Positions 23,820 to 36,100 of a DNA stretch of 64,000 nt are shown here, in pieces. The notes below the pieces were generated by a model. It saw only the letters and a program-made list of their open reading frames with translations, did no database searches and was not told where the DNA came from. Source of the DNA: Astropecten irregularis (taxonomy: Eukaryota > Echinodermata > Asteroidea > Paxillosida > Astropectinidae); the NCBI GenBank assembly GCA_963971285.1, contig OZ020254.1:11594001-11658000 (forward strand). Reading direction: 5' to 3'. The position numbers and the translations under genes are program-made. Positions within the stretch are counted from its first letter, which is position 1; each line of letters starts with the position of its first letter.

Positions 23820-24604
23820 TCTTCCCCGAAGATGCATATACATGTACTGGTAATTATAAATTATATAAATGGATGAGAGGAGACTATTCAAAAAGGGAGA
23901 CAAATTGTGTAGGGAAACTAGGAGAGGGCGCGACGGGGCTGAAAACCAACAAAGAGAAGGTTTGACCAAAATCATGACTGTGTCGGCGAAAGGGACAGAA
24001 GGGTGTGGGAGACTAGGCAAGGTCAAAAGGGGAGATGACAAAGGGTTGAAGATGCGGGTAGGCTGTAGGTGATCAGAGGTAAAATGAATACATTATAATT
24101 GATAGGAGTAGAAAAGCAAGTTAAGGTGGAGTATTTGGTGATAAGGTGGCAGGAGTGAGATAATAGGACAAATCGAGACAATATAAATGAAATGGAGACG
24201 GACACAATAATGCGGTTTAGTCATTTCCTTCCTGGACGTCATGGCCATGCGGTTGAATAATTTTCTGCAGAATTTCCATCCATTCTTCCTCCTGCTGAAG
24301 AGACGGACTCTGAGTCACTATAGATGACCAATGCTGCAATATTGCCGGCTTGCAAGATCATTTCAGACATTGTGTGGTTAGAAAGGTTGACGTGGAGACC
24401 GGTACTTAATTGAGTGTCAAGCTTTTAAGTTTTGACTGTGGACCTATGGTCATAGAATCCCCACCCTCCTGAAGATGAACAGAGCACACTGTTCGGAACG
24501 TCGATATGTAACTTCTCAGAACCATACACTCTAACAAAGAGAGTAAAATATACTCGGTACACGGTGTCGCCGCAAATCTACCTTACCTCCACCACACGCA
24601 TTAT
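23820..24604. other. Purine-rich DNA and a dispersed repeat
   Basis: 23860-24190 is G/A-rich on the + strand with open frames of low complexity. 24464-24533 (CCTGAAGATGAACAGAGCAC, GAACGTCGATAT) matches 48862-48935 and is a dispersed repeat. Confidence 0.4.
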
Positions 24605-24965
24605 CTAGTATCATATACTGTTTTTTTTTTATCAAAGAAATACAGATTCATGGGCATAAAAATCAAGACAGATACAGTAACAGTCATCTGTGAAAATTTC
24701 AGTCCCATAGGATTCTCACTTTTTGAGAAAACAGTGAAAACAGCCACAGTATTTCTTAAGTCTTTTCTCTTTTATTTTTGATCTTTTAAAAGATCAAGAA
24801 GATTTTCGGTCGTTGTTTTATTTTCTGGATAAATAGAGCATTTCAGGCGGAATAATTGTAACGGTATGTTTCTACCACCACCATCTTCATACCCTGTAAG
24901 TTATACGTAAATCTGTGAACATTTCTGTTTTGGTTTCATACCAAAGTATTATGATACCTGCTTTA
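24605..24965. repeat. MITE family B copy, reverse orientation
   Basis: AGTATCATATACTG ... GGTTTCATACCAAAGTATTATGATACC with TTTTAAAAGATC in the centre. Confidence 0.8.
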
Positions 24966-25782
24966 AGTCTTATTATTGTATTGAACATAAAATCGTTTCT
25001 TAAGGGTGTTTTTGGTCTCCCCGAATACTGAATATTGCAAGCTAATTCCAACATTAGATGTACTACATTTTTCTTTATAGTCCAAAATGACCGATTTATA
25101 CTGTATACTTTAAAGATCGCTTGTACCAAATTCCACTGTTAGTGAAAATTGATAACAAGGAAGACTCCAGATGAGTCGAGGGTTCGGGGGGGGGGGGGGG
25201 TGCTTCATTATGTTGATTATGATTGTATTATCATAGGGGGCCAAATTATTTTCCATTCGGGGTTCTGCAGCGAATTAAACAACACTGTATGGATTGCTGT
25301 ACTGCCCTCAAACACTTCATCTGATAGATCGAGTGAAATGCCGCCCTCAACGGTAGAAGTGAGCAGGAAAATGAACATTTTTGCCAAGATAGTGCATGCT
25401 CGCCACGCACAAGGCTAGAGACATGATACTCCACGAATGATGTCTTGAAGAAACACATTGCAATGAAAGCTTGAAGATCATTCCTGTTCTGCTCAGAATA
25501 GTTCCGCAGACCAGGGGCACTGTCCCATCAAAATCGTCTTTGAAACTCATGGTCAAATATTCATTTTTGGAACTTTTTTTTTCTCAGCGAGCGAATCTAT
25601 GGGAGATCCCGTTGGGACTAATGTGGTATCCCGTAGGGTATTCCGTGGGATTTATAACTAGGCCACCCAAGCCACACCACATGACCCCGGTCGTGCATCT
25701 AATAATTATACCACTGCCATCCGGATCACGAATTTATTAGGTCTAAATATCGTGCCAGAGAGTATATGATGTCCGTGACAAG
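24966..25782. other. No supported gene
   Basis: A G tract lies at 25187-25201. On the - strand 25347-25556 and 25246-25458 are open with fairly protein-like content (MSFKDDFDGTVPLVCGTILS...), but there are no supporting splice sites. Confidence 0.3.
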
Positions 25783-26177
25783 TTAAAGGTACATGCAACT
25801 ACATATACTTAGGATTTTGCCAAAGAAATGCATATTCATGGCAAGAATACCCAATAAAAATACAGCAACAGTCATCTGTGAAATTTCCAGTCCCATACTG
25901 TGCCCACTTTTTGAAAAGAAAAGAAAAAAAACAGTGTCAAACGCTCACGGTATTTTCAAATCTATTCACAAGAGCTTTGATCACCCTAAGATCCAAATAG
26001 TTTTTTGTTCTCTTGTCGGGATAAATACAGCATAATTATAAAAGGCAGAACAATGTTAATGGTATAGGCCTATGTTTCTAGCATCACCATCTCTATATAC
26101 AGTGTAAGTTGTATTAGTAAATCTGTGAAGATTTCTGTTTTGGTACGCTACCATAAGTAGTATAGGCCTACCTTTAA
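25783..26177. repeat. MITE family B copy, reverse orientation
   Basis: TTAAAGGTACATGCAACT ... GCCTACCTTTAAA, with GCCCACTTTTTGAAAAG and CAGTCCCATAC inside. Confidence 0.75.
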
Positions 26178-26320
26178 ATTATAGTAAATCTGTGAAGATT
26201 TGTGTTTTGGTACGCTACCAAAGTATGTACATGTATAGGCCTATACCTTTAGGCTATATGTAAAGCTGTGAAGATTTCTATTTTTTGGTACGCTACCAAA
26301 GTATGTACATGTACCTTTAA
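26178..26320. repeat. Two extra tandem copies of a family B end
   Basis: The last 70 bases or so of the preceding MITE (GTAAATCTGTGAAGATTT...GGTACGCTACCAAAGTATG) are repeated twice more. The result is three MITE ends in a row, 300-450 bases upstream of the TATA box at 26625. Confidence 0.75.
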
Positions 26321-26339
26321 TTCAGCAGTTGGAATGGTA

Positions 26340-26979
26340 CTACGCAGGCTATACACTCTCGATCGCGTAGGGTGCTGTGAATAAGTCTTTCAGTGATTCG
26401 CTGGAAGTTTTGATTGGCTGTTTAGTAAAGCCAGTAAAAACCACGATGTATCTGTCTATATGAAGAAGCCCCGCCCACTTTCCTAGTAAAGGAAATAAGT
26501 ACACGACCACCGTACTGTTCCAGTGTACAAGTACGTCGCATACGTCATAGTGAGTCCATTATACAATGTTTATAATGCGTGTCGCGGTGGTGGTATGACT
26601 GATTTAGACTGGAAAGAGTTGAGGTATAAAAGTTGACAGAAATCCGATCGTGGGTAAATTGGGAGTCCAAACTCGCTCGCACGTTTTTAATCATCCGCTT
26701 CACTTGACTCTACTCCGTCTGAACTTGGAGCCGGTGTGACCAAGTTATTTCTTCACCCATCGCACGGTTGTTGTGTGCCCGGCGATTGCAGCGAACGGGA
26801 CTGAACTCCCCACGGGGCCAGAGTCGACCTGAGGACGGCAGGAACTGGAGACCTGTCGCGGTGCTGGTGATTACTATACGATCAAGATCGTGGTATCTCA
26901 TAGTTTGTGATACTGAGTGCCTCTGTAAATTCCAAATCAACCGTTATAGTGTCTCGGAGTTCATTCCACTACAAACCCC
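26340..26979 (+). promoter_or_regulatory. Probable promoter and 5' UTR of SOD-repeat gene
   Basis: TATAAAAG lies at 26625-26632, which would place transcription start near 26656 and give a 5' UTR of about 325 bases before the ATG at 26980. Upstream are a GC box (CCCCGCCC at 26469-26476) and a CRE-like TACGTCA at 26541-26547. The stretch from about 26640 to 27060 is richer in G+C than the DNA on either side, as expected for a promoter and first exon. Start site and use are inferred. Confidence 0.5.
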
Positions 26980-27058
26980 ATGATGGGAGTACCGTCGTCA
27001 AGTCCCACTGCCCGGTCATCTGTCGCAGCTAGAATCTTCTATCGCCTGGTACTTGCAC
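26980..27058 (+). CDS. Exon 1 of SOD-repeat gene: signal peptide start
   Basis: ATG at 26980 (with a second ATG next to it) is the first in-frame start after a TAG at 26947. It opens 26 codons plus one base, followed by the strong donor GTAAGT at 27059. The single leftover C joins the AT at the start of exon 2 to make His. The joined sequence has basic residues (ARIFYR) followed by a hydrophobic core (LVLAHLCFLHLASS), a convincing signal peptide with cleavage likely near residue 36. The linked intron would be 19.3 kb, so another, closer first exon cannot be excluded. Confidence 0.55.
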
Positions 27059-30000
27059 GTAAGTCCAAGATTCCTTTTTTAGATAAGGAATTTTGATTAT
27101 ATATACAACTACAATTGTACAAAATCGTTACGACAACCTCTTAAAGGTAATATACTTTGGCTTTTATCAAAGAAATGCAGATTTATGGGCAAAAATATTA
27201 TGACAGATACAGAAACAGCAATCTGTGAAACTTTCAGTCCCATACGGTGCCCGCACTTTTTGAGAAAACAGTGAAAAACGAATTTCTTAAGTATTTTCTC
27301 TTTTATTTTTGATCTTTTGAAAGATCAAAAATATTTTCGGTCGTTGTTTTACTAATTTCTGGATAAACACACTATTTCAGGCGGAAACATTTTAACGGTA
27401 TGTTTCTACCACCTATTATACACACATCAATGGAAGACTTTATTTTGTAAAGTGTACACGTCCCCTCCCCTCCCCTTACCCCCTCCGACGCCAAAATCAT
27501 CCGAGATTCCGAGGCCACATTTTATTCAAACATTTTGTGCGTATTTTGGCAACTAGGAATGTGCCAGGAACGCCAGGTATATTGGCAACAAATTAACAGA
27601 TTTATTGACCATCACACCGTGCATGCAGGAGCCAATTTCACGGCCCTGCGTAGCACAAACATTCGCCAACACAGAGGTTTCTGTCTCAATTAAAATGTGT
27701 TGTGTATCACTTGTGATCGTTCGTTGGCTGTTGTTCGCTGACCACTGATATATCAAATGAAATTTTTAATGGTGGTTTGTTTTATTGGGCAAGACATTTT
27801 GTGCTAAGGACATTTTGTGTGCTTAAGCAGTATCATACATTGGTCGCATACCGAAACAGAAATCTTCACAGATTTACCTACAAGGTGTAAAGATGGTGAT
27901 GGTAGAAACATATACCGTTACATTTTTCTGCCTGATGCTGTATTTATCCAGAAAAGAGTAAAACCAATGACCAAAAACAATAAACAATAAACATAAAAAA
28001 TAACGGTTAAAAGACTTAAGAAATACTCACGGCGTTTTTCATTGTTTTCTTAAAAAGTGGGCACCGTATGGGCCTGAAAATTTCACAGATGAGTGTTACT
28101 GTACATGTATATCTTCCTTGATACTCGGTCCGTGACCAACTCGGTCCGTGGCCAACTCGGTCCGTGGCCAACTCGGTCCGTGGCCTACTCGGTCCGTGAC
28201 CAACTCGGTCCCAAGCCAACCTGGTCCGTGGCCAACTCGGTCCGTGACCAACTCGGTCCCAAGCCAACTCGTCCCTATGGGAAATTGTACACAAAAATGT
28301 AGGTAATTTTGTTGGAGCAAAAATGGAGTGCGTAGTCTTGCACGATTTTGCACGAATATTTCTCTATAAAGAAACAGCGGTGTATAGACTATTGGGTCGG
28401 CGGGCTGGGTACTGGTGGATGTCATAACATGGATTGATGAGGTAATTTAGAGTTATATTATTAGAGTTATAATTAGAGTATCTCTGAGTATTTTCCATTT
28501 TCCTTTTAACAGTGTGTTTATTCTAAATGTATTTCCAATGAGTCCGTGTATTTTAATCAATGTTTCTGATTCACCTTAAATTGAGAAAATTCTAAATTTG
28601 TTTCTTATGAAGGTTAACCTAGTGTGCGCATGTAGTATTTTTAAACACGTTTTTCTGAAATATTTTGAATGACCTTTTAATGTTCTATTATGTTTTATGA
28701 TTATGATATTAACTTTAAGTGCATAATGATGTAATGCGCTATAAATTATTATTATTATTACATATATCAGCACTTTCTGTACCAGCCTAACTATTTATGT
28801 GTCAGTCACGCCTAACTTACTCATTATTGTTCATTACTGAATATTTTATGAATTTTATATGGATACGCATCATGATGTATAGTATAATTTGAGTGATATT
28901 TTAATTAATTTATGCACTATTCTGTTCTATTTTATCAAATAATAATAGTATAAAATTGCTGCATGATTGAATATCATTAAGGAAGACTCATACAGAAAAC
29001 AGAAAGGAGATTGCAAGTAAAGTCCACAGTTCAATAAAATGTATTTATTTCGTCATGGTTTCAGCCACAAGCAAAACATAACATTTAAGGTGATATAGGA
29101 GCGAAACGTCAGGCCTTTCTAACTCTTTACATTTCAAAAGTATATTAATATTAACAAGTCGGAATAAAAAAAAAATTAAACTCATTAATATTTACAAGTT
29201 GAAACTGCTCGTTTACCAAAAATAATGAACTTAAGTTTCTTTGCTAAGGTTTAAAGGTAATACAGGAGCGAAACGTCAGGCCTGGGACCGAGTTGGCTTG
29301 GGACCGAGTTGGCTTGGGACCGAGTTGGCCACGGACCGAGTTGGTCACGGACCGAGTTGGGCTGGGACCGAGTTGGTTACGGACCGAGTTGACTGGCACC
29401 CTTTTGTTTTCTTTGACACCCCATGGCAAAACAGCAAACTTCCTGGTTTGAGTGTTCATGTGGCCTTCAGGTGGGGATATGCTACATTGTCAGTCCACGT
29501 TACATAACTTCCGAAGAGGATGTAGTATAGGCTATAGCCTTCGAATAGCTGGACAAGAATATCGTGTTCTGAACAAGAAAATCACTCTATGGAAAATTTC
29601 CAACAGAATAACGACCTATCCGATGCCAGTTTCATATAGAGCTGCTTATATAAGCACACAATTTGATTTTAAAAGCATGAAAAGTCTTCCTTGATCAAAC
29701 AGGATTTCCAACCAAATGTTTATGTGATATTTTCTGCTTTTGACTTGTATTCGGCCATTGTTTGCTAAGAATAACATTCACAAGGAGTTTTGGCTGCAAT
29801 ACCGATTTTATACCAAGGTTCAGGCGCGGCTCTAGAGCCAACATTTTTGGGGGGCTAAAAGAGCCATTAATTTTTTGGGGGGGCTAGAAGACCCAATATT
29901 TTGGGTTCTTCTAACACTTGCTTCTGCTATGTCTTATTAGGGGTCGAAAAACATGCACATGTAGCCCACATAACGCGTTTTTTATGTAATTTGCGCTTAA

Positions 30001-30078
30001 TAACTGCAAAATTCCAGTATTTTCAAGATTTTTTTTTTTTCACTTGCATTTTTTTTGGGGGGGGGGGGGTTAGACAAT

Positions 30079-30109
<31 letters not shown>

Positions 30110-33100
30110 GGGCTAAAGCCCCCCCTAGCCCCCCCGTAGAACCGCGCCTGCCAAGCAAATTTTAGTGCTTAAGCAGCTCTATGAAATTGTTCTTTCCCCA
30201 ATAGTCATTTGCTAGTCCATCTTGGTATAGTTCTATACTTCCTCAGTTTAAATTACACTTGGATTGAATTAGCATGAGGCAGTCTTGTTCCAGATAACCA
30301 GTGCACCCGGAAATACAGCAGTTTTTATATTCACTGTTTGTCACAAGGGGAAACATGCAGTCACTAATCCGGATGACATTCTCCTTTATGGACATATTCT
30401 TACGTGACAAAGACATGCGATTATATCACTTATTTGCAAAAGGGATTTTTTTTTGGAAAAGCCTTCTGCACTTTAAGAGCTTCTGACAAAACGAGTACGT
30501 GGGGGAGTAATACGATAACAAAGTACAGGCCTACACGAAGGAATTCAAATGGCCGATCGTATAGTTTGCAAAACAAAATTGTCGATGTTTTTCCTTAAAG
30601 GTAGTATCACACTTTGGGTTTTGTCAAAGAAATACAGATTCATGGCCAAAAATATTAAGGAAGATAAAGTAATATAACAGTCTGTGAAAATTTCAGTCCG
30701 ATACGGTGCCCACCTTTTGAGAAAACAGTGAAAAATGGTCACAGTATTTCTTAAAGGTAGTATCATACTTTGGTTTTTATCAAAGAAATACAGATTCATG
30801 GGCAAAAGTATCAAGGAAGATACAGTAACAGTCATCTGTAAAAATTTCAGTCCCATAGGGTGCCCATCTTTGGAAAAAACAGTGAAAAACGGCCACAGTA
30901 TTCTCAAGTTTTTTCTCTTTTATTTTTGATCTTTAAGAGATCAAAAATAATTTTAGTCACTGGTTTTACTCTTTTCCGGATAAAAACAGCATTTCAGGCA
31001 AAACTCTTTTAACGGTATGTTTCTACCATCATTATCTTTATACACTGTAAGTTATCCGTATACATCTGTGAAGATTTTTGTTTCGGTATTCTACCAAAGT
31101 ATGATACTACCTTCAAAGGTCTATCATTTTGGTAGAGAGCCAAAAAGGAAATGTTCACAGATCCATCAGGCGCGGTTCTACAGGGGGGCTAGAGCCCCCC
31201 CCCCCCCAAAAAAATTTTGTCTAGCCCCCCAAAAAAAAATGCAAGTGAAAAAAAATTCTTGAAAATACTGGATTTTTTCAGTTATTAAGCGGCAATTACA
31301 TAAAAACGCGTTGTGTGGGCTATAATGTGAATGTTTTTCGACCCCTGATAAGACATAGCAGAAGCGAGTGTTAGAAGATTCCAAAATATTGGGTCTTCTA
31401 GCCCCCCCCCCCCAAAAAAAAATGGCTCTTCTAGCCCCCCAAAAATTTTGGCTCTAGAACCGCGCCTGAGTTCCATGTTTGACTAACAGGGTATAAAGAT
31501 AGACTTTCCGGGTACAAACATTCCGTTAAAATCTTTCCGCCTGACTGCTGCATGTATTTATCCAGAAAATGAGCAAAACAAAAGACCGAAAACAGTTTTG
31601 ATCTCCGAGATCAAAACCTCACAATTACCTCACAATTCTGCGTAACAATTACAATAGTTTTTCGCTGTTTTCTACTGTTTTCAATGGTGATTTGAGCTGA
31701 AAATTTCACAGGTTTGTTTTTAATTTCATGACACATCAAATTATGAACAGACCGCAGCTGTTTTCTCAACTTAAAAAAGTATGATAGTATATTTAAAAAC
31801 ATGTAACTTTTAAAGGTATTATCATACTTTTTTTTTTTCTTTTAAGAAATACCGATTCATGCATGGGCAAAAATATCACAGAAAATAGCAGTCATCTGTG
31901 AAGTTTCAGTCCCATATGGTGCCAACTTTTTGAGAAAACAGTGAAAAACGGCCACAGTATTTCTTAAGTTTTTTTTCTCTTTTATTTTTGATCTTTTAAA
32001 AGATCAAAAAGGTTTTCGGTCGTTGTTTTACTAATTTCTGGATAAATACATCATTTCAGGCGGACAAATAATAACGGTATGTTTCTACCACCACCATCGT
32101 CATACACTACGTAAATCTGTGACTCATTTCTGTTTTGGTTTCTTACCAAAGTATGATACAACCTTTAACTAAAAATCATAATAGTGTCCGCTTGCACTGT
32201 CCGATATAATGGCTGGACAATGCATAACGTGACTGGTTTTGCTGGGGAAAAAGCAAAATGGAATCAAAGATTTTACATTTAGTGCATGGTCGGCCAGAGC
32301 CTCACCGTTGTCATATGGCGCAATGACATAACATAGTCCTTGTATCGGCTCTCATGGACATTAAACTTTACAAAATGATCCGCTGCAGCTCAGGTTGGCC
32401 TCGGCCTTTGTTATACGTCAGAGCCCAAGGTATTTACATTGACATGATAACAACTCATTTTGTATCACATACGGTTTCCTTTTTTCATCAGTTGGGAAAA
32501 ACGTTTTGTGAGTATGATCTGTATGTATGGCCATGGTGTAAGGAAGTATGACTTGGTGTGTAGAAAACTCAAATGTTCATACAAAATGTCCAAATTGGGC
32601 AGCATTTTGTTTTCAAGCAATATTAAACTTACACGATATAGACCTTTCTTTTGTTTACAAACACTGACATCCTGGTTGGCAAAACTTAGTATAAGGGCGG
32701 CCAGATATGTTGCAAATCATTTAAATCTTCTTGACAGACGGCGTGACCAAATTCAACATTTTTACAAACTTTCCAAAATACATGCCATCATTGCTTGTGT
32801 TGTTTCCATTACATTCAGCAATCAGCAATCTATGTCAATGTTTATGAAATTGTGGTATGATTTTTATGCCTGGCTTTGATGGTTTTCCGTGGTTTCCGCC
32901 ATGTTGGTTGGCAAAAACTTGGTCTGTGACGTTGCAAAAGAAAGGTCTATACTCTATAGGGTGAGGACTACATAATCCTTCCCAGAAGGCTACAATACGT
33001 GGTTTTTGGACCGTTTCCTGGTTGCCGCTGTCACACGCGCTATTTGATGCCACCATCCGTTTCCCATACGGACTGGGGTCATACTCCATACGGTACAAGG

Positions 33101-36100
33101 TTGAAGTATATGTTCGCGATCTGGTTTCTCTGTATTTTCGTAATCCAATCTACTTCGCGTGTTCCTATCTCGTTACAGCACCACAAAATAGAACACGGTT
33201 TGATGTTCACGTGTCAGTCATGAAACAAAATACATGATACAGGAAAAACTGCTCCAATTTCTGCCACCTTGTTCCCATTCGACATATAGGGAGTTTGTCG
33301 CTCAACGCCCCCCCCCCCCCCCCCCCCCCCCCCCCTGTGCGCTCGTGGCATATACTCAGCTAATCGCGTATACCGTCTTTCTATAATTATCATTAATGGA
33401 CCTCAGTGATCTGGGGTACATTTCATAGAGCTGCTTAGCACAAAATTTCGCTAAGCATGACATTTCTGTCTTAATAACAACAGGATTAACAATCAATTTC
33501 CAAGTGTTGTGTGTCACATTGCAATTGTTCTTTGGCTGTTGTTCGCTGATCATGAATATCAAATGGAATTTTCAATAGTGGTTTGTTTTATTGGGCGAGA
33601 CTTTTTTGTGCTAAGCAAATTTTTATGCTTAACAGTTTTATGAAATTGGCCCCTGGGGTCAATTTCATAGAGCTGCTTAGCACAAAAATCCGCTAAGCAT
33701 GACATTTCTGTCTTAATAAAAACAGGATTAACAATCAATTTCCAAGTGTTGTGTGTGCACTTGCAATAATTATTGTTATTATAACAATTGTTCTTTGGCT
33801 GTTGTTCGCTGACCATGAATATCAAATCGAATTTTCAATGGTGGTTTGTTTTATTAGGCAAGCCATTTTTGTGCTAAGCACTTTTTTTTGGTGCTAAGCA
33901 GCTATATGAAATTGGCCCCATGAGTGTGGACTCAGTCCCAATTTCCTTTCAGGATAATGTGGTTACCGTTTTTGGTTCCAGCTTTCCAAACATTTCCCCA
34001 TTTGATGCGTGCGTGAAATGTTGAGCACTTGTCGAGAGATTCCATTTTGGGTTTTAAAGGTCAGTACAGGATTGGTATAACATACCCAAACAGAAATGTT
34101 CATAGATTTACTTTTAGGGTATGAAGATGGTGCTGGTAGAAACACACTGTTAAAGGTAGTATCAAACTTTGGTAATAAACTAAAGAAAACAGAAATGTTC
34201 ACAGATTTACGTATAACTTACATGGTATGAAGATAGTGGTGGACAGGTAGAAACATGACCGTTAAAATGTTTCCGCCTGAAATGGTGTATTCATCCTGAA
34301 ATTCGTAAAACAACGACCGAAAATCTTTCAGTGATCTTTTAAAAGATCAAAAATAAAAGAGAAAAGACTTAAGAAATACTGTGGCTGTTTTCACTGTTTT
34401 CTCAAAAAGTGGGCACCGCATGAAACTGAAATTTTCACAGATGACTGTTACTGTATCTGTCTTGATACTGTATCTGTCTTTTGCCCATCATCTGTATTTC
34501 TTTGATAAACAAACCAAAGTATGATAATCATAAAATGTCGCACCACTGCCGCGTTCCGAATACCAGATAAGCGCGGCAGACCCTGTCGAGCCAAAGAACT
34601 TGCCGTGCCGAAGTAGATGATTGTTACTGTATCTGTATTGATATTTTTACCCATGAATCTGTATTTCTTTGATGAAAAACAAAGTATGATATTATCTTTA
34701 AACTATGTGTACGCATAACATTGCACACGGAATACTGATCGCGCAGCCGACAAGGTATAGGGGTGGGTACATTGTCTAGCTGTAAAATCATCGGCGCTGA
34801 AACAGTCGTTATAACCTTGGTGCAACACTAATTGTGACATCTGGTTCGTTGTACCCTTATGGCCTCCAACAGAACAGCCGTAAAGCACCAGGGGTCGATT
34901 TCACCAAACTCATCGTAACTTAGGATTTATGATGCATTGCAGCCCTACATAGGATAGCCCCCTACGGAGCCGGATGGGTTATCCTTCGTAACTCGAGTTG
35001 CAATTGATCGTAAGGCTTTGTGAAATCGACCCCAGGACGTACAGCATATAGCCTATAGTAGAAATGGCCTTATATCAAACTGTTTTCACTCTATGAGCGA
35101 CTTCCGAAACAGCTTATTGATTCTAACAACGTCATGGGGAGAACTGTCGGGCCACAAGGAACCCATGAAGCTGTGAAGAACATAAATTACAACCTCCATA
35201 AGAAACTACTGCATGAACCTGAGGTGAATCGTGCTGCCGTAGAAAACTGAGACCTTAAAGCCGTATTTTTGCAGATTCAAGGGCAACAAATATCAAGACT
35301 GATACAGTAACAGTCATCTGTGAAGTTTTCAGTCTCATACGGTGCCCACTTTTTGAGAAAACAGTGAAAAACAGCCACAGGTCTTTTCTCTTTTATTTTT
35401 TATCTTCCGAAGATCAAAATTGTTTTTGGTCATTAGTTTTACTCTTTTCTGGATAAATACAGCATTTCGGGCAGAAAGGGTTTAACGGTATGTTTCTACC
35501 ATTACAATCTTTATGCCCTGTAAGTTATAGGTCAATCCGAGTGTGAAGATTTCTGTTTTGGTATGCTACCGAAGTATGATACTACCTTTAAAGGTAATAA
35601 TTTTTTATCATATACCTTGGTTTTTATTAAAGAAATACAGATTCATGGGCAAAAATATATCAAGACAGATGAAGTAACAGTCATCTGTGAACATTTCAGT
35701 CACATACGGTGTATAAACATTTGAGAAAATTGTGAAAACGGCCACAGTATTCTTAAGTCTTTTCTCTTTTATTTTTGATCTTTTAAAAGATCAAAAGGAT
35801 TTCCGGTCGTTGTTTTACTCATTTCTGGATACATGCACCATTTCAGGCGGAAACATTTTAACGGTATGTTTCTACCACAACCATCTTCATACCCTGTAAG
35901 GTATACGTAAATCTGTGAAGATTCCTGTTTTGGTTTCTTACCTAAGTATGATACTACCTTTAACGCTATCAACTTGGTGCATACTAGGACACCTTGTGCT
36001 AGATAACTCGTGTGCCGGATTCCCCTTTCAGGCAAGGGAATAGGCTGACAGCAAATTAGTATAGTTTGTAGATGCAGTAGAAATCTCTTTACCATGACCT

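Noticed and set aside
28016..28425. Frames reading TDRVGHGPSW or SVANSVRDQLG repeats
   Set aside because: Six-residue repeats produced by the 18-bp minisatellite.
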